DNA of 61,218 nucleotides from Flavobacteriales bacterium (GTDB taxonomy: Bacteria > Bacteroidota > Bacteroidia > Flavobacteriales_C > GCA-002722245), in contig PBEC01000002.1 of assembly GCA_002717515.1 (NCBI GenBank), forward strand, positions 60,185 to 121,402, given 5' to 3'. The translations under genes and the position numbers were made by a program. Of the stretch, positions 60,131 through 61,218 are shown one piece after another. Within the stretch, counting starts at the first letter, position 1. Each line of letters begins with the position of its first letter. Below the pieces are notes generated by a model. The model made no database searches, was not told where the DNA came from, and saw only the letters and a program-made list of their open reading frames with translations.

Positions 60131-61218
60131 TCATTTCTGGCTCAACAATTCCATAGCATTCTCTCTGGCAGATTTACTAACGTTTACCCCACTCAGCATT
60201 TGAGCAATTTCTTCAATTCTTGCTTCATTATCTAATTGTTTTATTTGCGAACTCACCTGATTATTTTCCTCTGATTTAAACACTTTATAATGAACATCTC
60301 CTTGTGCTGCAATTTGAGGCAAATGTGTAATTGTTATAACTTGCATATTTTCACTCATTTCCCTCATAAGTTTTCCCATTTGACCTGCGACTTCTCCAGA
60401 CACTCCAGTATCAATTTCATCAAACACAATACTTGGTAGTGCAGTTTTGGAGCCCACATTTTTTTTAATACTCAACATTAATCGGGATAACTCTCCACCA
60501 CTTGCATTTTTATCTATCTTACCAAGTGGATTACCTTTATTTGCAGAAAAAAGAGAGTCAATTTGATCAATACCATATTTATTCAATTCAGTTCTCGAAA
60601 ACTTAAATTCCAACTGAGGATGAATTATACCCATTAATTTTAAATCTTTTATTATCTCTATTGATACTGATGGCGCGTCCTTTTGCCTTTGTTTTGAAAC
60701 TAATTCTGCTTTTTCTATTAAAGAAAATTTTAATTCCTCGATTTCCTTTGCCAAATGAATTAAAATTTCATCTCCTCCCACAACTGAATTAACTAGCTTC
60801 TGTAATGCATCTCTTTTTTGAATCAGTTGCTCGGTAGAAGAAACATTATACTTTTTCTGTAAAGCATAAACAAAGTCCAATTTTTCATTTATTTCTTGAA
60901 TTCGAGAAAAATCCAGATTCAATTGATCTATCTTATTTTGAACTTCATCTGAAATATCTTTTACTTCTATCAAGCATGAAAACAAACGTTCTTCCAACTC
61001 TTTATAGTTTTTATCAAATTTGGATAATTTTTCCAATGCTTTAAACGAAGCTTGCAATAATTCTTGAACAGAGGAACTATTATTCGAAATATTATTTACG
61101 ACAACAAATCCGTTTTCTTTAATTTCCTCGGCATTATTAAGTAAGTTAGACTCTTGTTCCAATGACTCTTGCTCTCCTTCTTTTAAAGTAATTGTGGATA
61201 ACTCATTCAATTGAAACT
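60131..61218 (-). CDS. recN: DNA repair protein RecN, C-terminal part (runs off the window)
   Basis: About 362 residues of a protein usually near 550; the frame is open to the last base, so the N-terminal half (first P-loop) lies outside. Seen here: FQLNELSTITLKEGEQESLE (the linker after the first half), a long coiled coil (about 40-190), the ABC signature NASGGELSRLMLSIKK, Walker B PSIVFDEIDTGVSGEVAGQM and ITHLPQIAAQGDVHYKV. RecN is an SMC-like ATPase in double-strand break repair. A TTG at 61210 is not the real start. Confidence 0.95.
   Translation of the reverse strand, partial: FQLNELSTITLKEGEQESLEQESNLLNNAEEIKENGFVVVNNISNNSSSVQELLQASFKALEKLSKFDKNYKELEERLFSCLIEVKDISDEVQNKIDQLNLDFSRIQEINEKLDFVYALQKKYNVSSTEQLIQKRDALQKLVNSVVGGDEILIHLAKEIEELKFSLIEKAELVSKQRQKDAPSVSIEIIKDLKLMGIIHPQLEFKFSRTELNKYGIDQIDSLFSANKGNPLGKIDKNASGGELSRLMLSIKKNVGSKTALPSIVFDEIDTGVSGEVAGQMGKLMREMSENMQVITITHLPQIAAQGDVHYKVFKSEENNQVSSQIKQLDNEARIEEIAQMLSGVNVSKSARENAMELLSQK

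Noticed and set aside
1-61218. CRISPR arrays, rRNA genes, transposases, integrases or phage genes
   Set aside because: Searched by eye on both strands; no regular direct repeats, rRNA-like blocks or such proteins were seen.

Overview
The window is an AT-rich chromosomal segment, gene-dense and almost entirely single-copy core and lifestyle genes. It reads as Bacteroidota, most likely Flavobacteriales. The signs are promoters of the TTTG/TAnnTTTG type, a primary sigma factor without region 1.1, many proteins with an N-terminal lipobox ending in SC/GC/AC, a gliding-type 'ITPNGDGLNDTF' C-terminal domain, a PD40/TPR PorE-like protein, a DUF4856-imelysin pair, YbbR next to CoaE, and long-form IspH. 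I cannot name the genus. No rRNA, CRISPR array, insertion sequence, integrase or phage gene is visible. One tRNA, tRNA-Pro(GGG), is present.

Layout. 1-6.4 kb, minus strand: mdh, then a tightly overlapping operon read murB-ftsE-nitronate monooxygenase-M16 peptidase-M16-like partner-small membrane protein. 6.5-10 kb, minus: a CPA2 antiporter with TrkA domains behind a helical-repeat protein. 10-12.1 kb, plus: a phosphatidylserine decarboxylase relative and a LysE-WG-repeat fusion. 12.2-13.8 kb, minus: TraB/GumN and LolA-like exported proteins. 13.9-18.5 kb, plus: inositol-phosphatase family protein, SPFH lipoprotein, and an exported pair whose second member carries helix-hairpin-helix motifs. 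18.5-21 kb, minus: xseA-xseB-pdxH-DUF721. 21-25.1 kb, plus: PD40/TPR protein, DEDDh exonuclease, FAH-family hydrolase, two lipoproteins, the last with 23 cysteines. 25.2-28.1 kb, minus: ispH-pyrD-hypothetical. 28.3-30.8 kb, plus: tiny lipoprotein, unusual SDR, truA. 30.8-35.6 kb, minus: frame-interrupted VWA protein, PlsC acyltransferase, CHU_C-like lipoprotein, TauE, PpnP-like protein, tRNA-Pro, tiny lipoprotein. 35.7-39.3 kb, minus: lipoprotein, ruvX, def, TPR lipoprotein, ybbR-like, coaE. 39.5-42.5 kb, plus: rpoD-type sigma factor and uvrB. 42.5-45.2 kb, minus: a hybrid histidine kinase. 45.3-52.5 kb, minus: a complete trp operon in the order trpL-trpE-G-D-C-F-B-A plus a predicted outer-membrane protein. 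52.6-61.2 kb: exported proteins, DUF4856-imelysin, a small NTPase, recQ, a MORN-like secreted protein, and the 3' end of recN running off the window.

The most notable system is the control region of the trp operon. A 14-codon leader peptide with tandem Trp codons (MTTNKNNTWWCHSL) starts only 4 bases after a TATATTTG -7 box. It is followed by three mutually exclusive hairpins that end in an intrinsic terminator. Together with an LLES feedback motif in TrpE, this suggests two layers of tryptophan control. Other points worth checking are a 10-T run that breaks the signal peptide of the VWA protein, a lipoprotein built from three 38-residue repeats each holding two CX3CX3C motifs, an SDR whose catalytic Tyr position is Thr, and a decarboxylase whose self-cleavage Asp position is Glu.

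No stretch longer than 300 bases lacks a gene or an annotated site.
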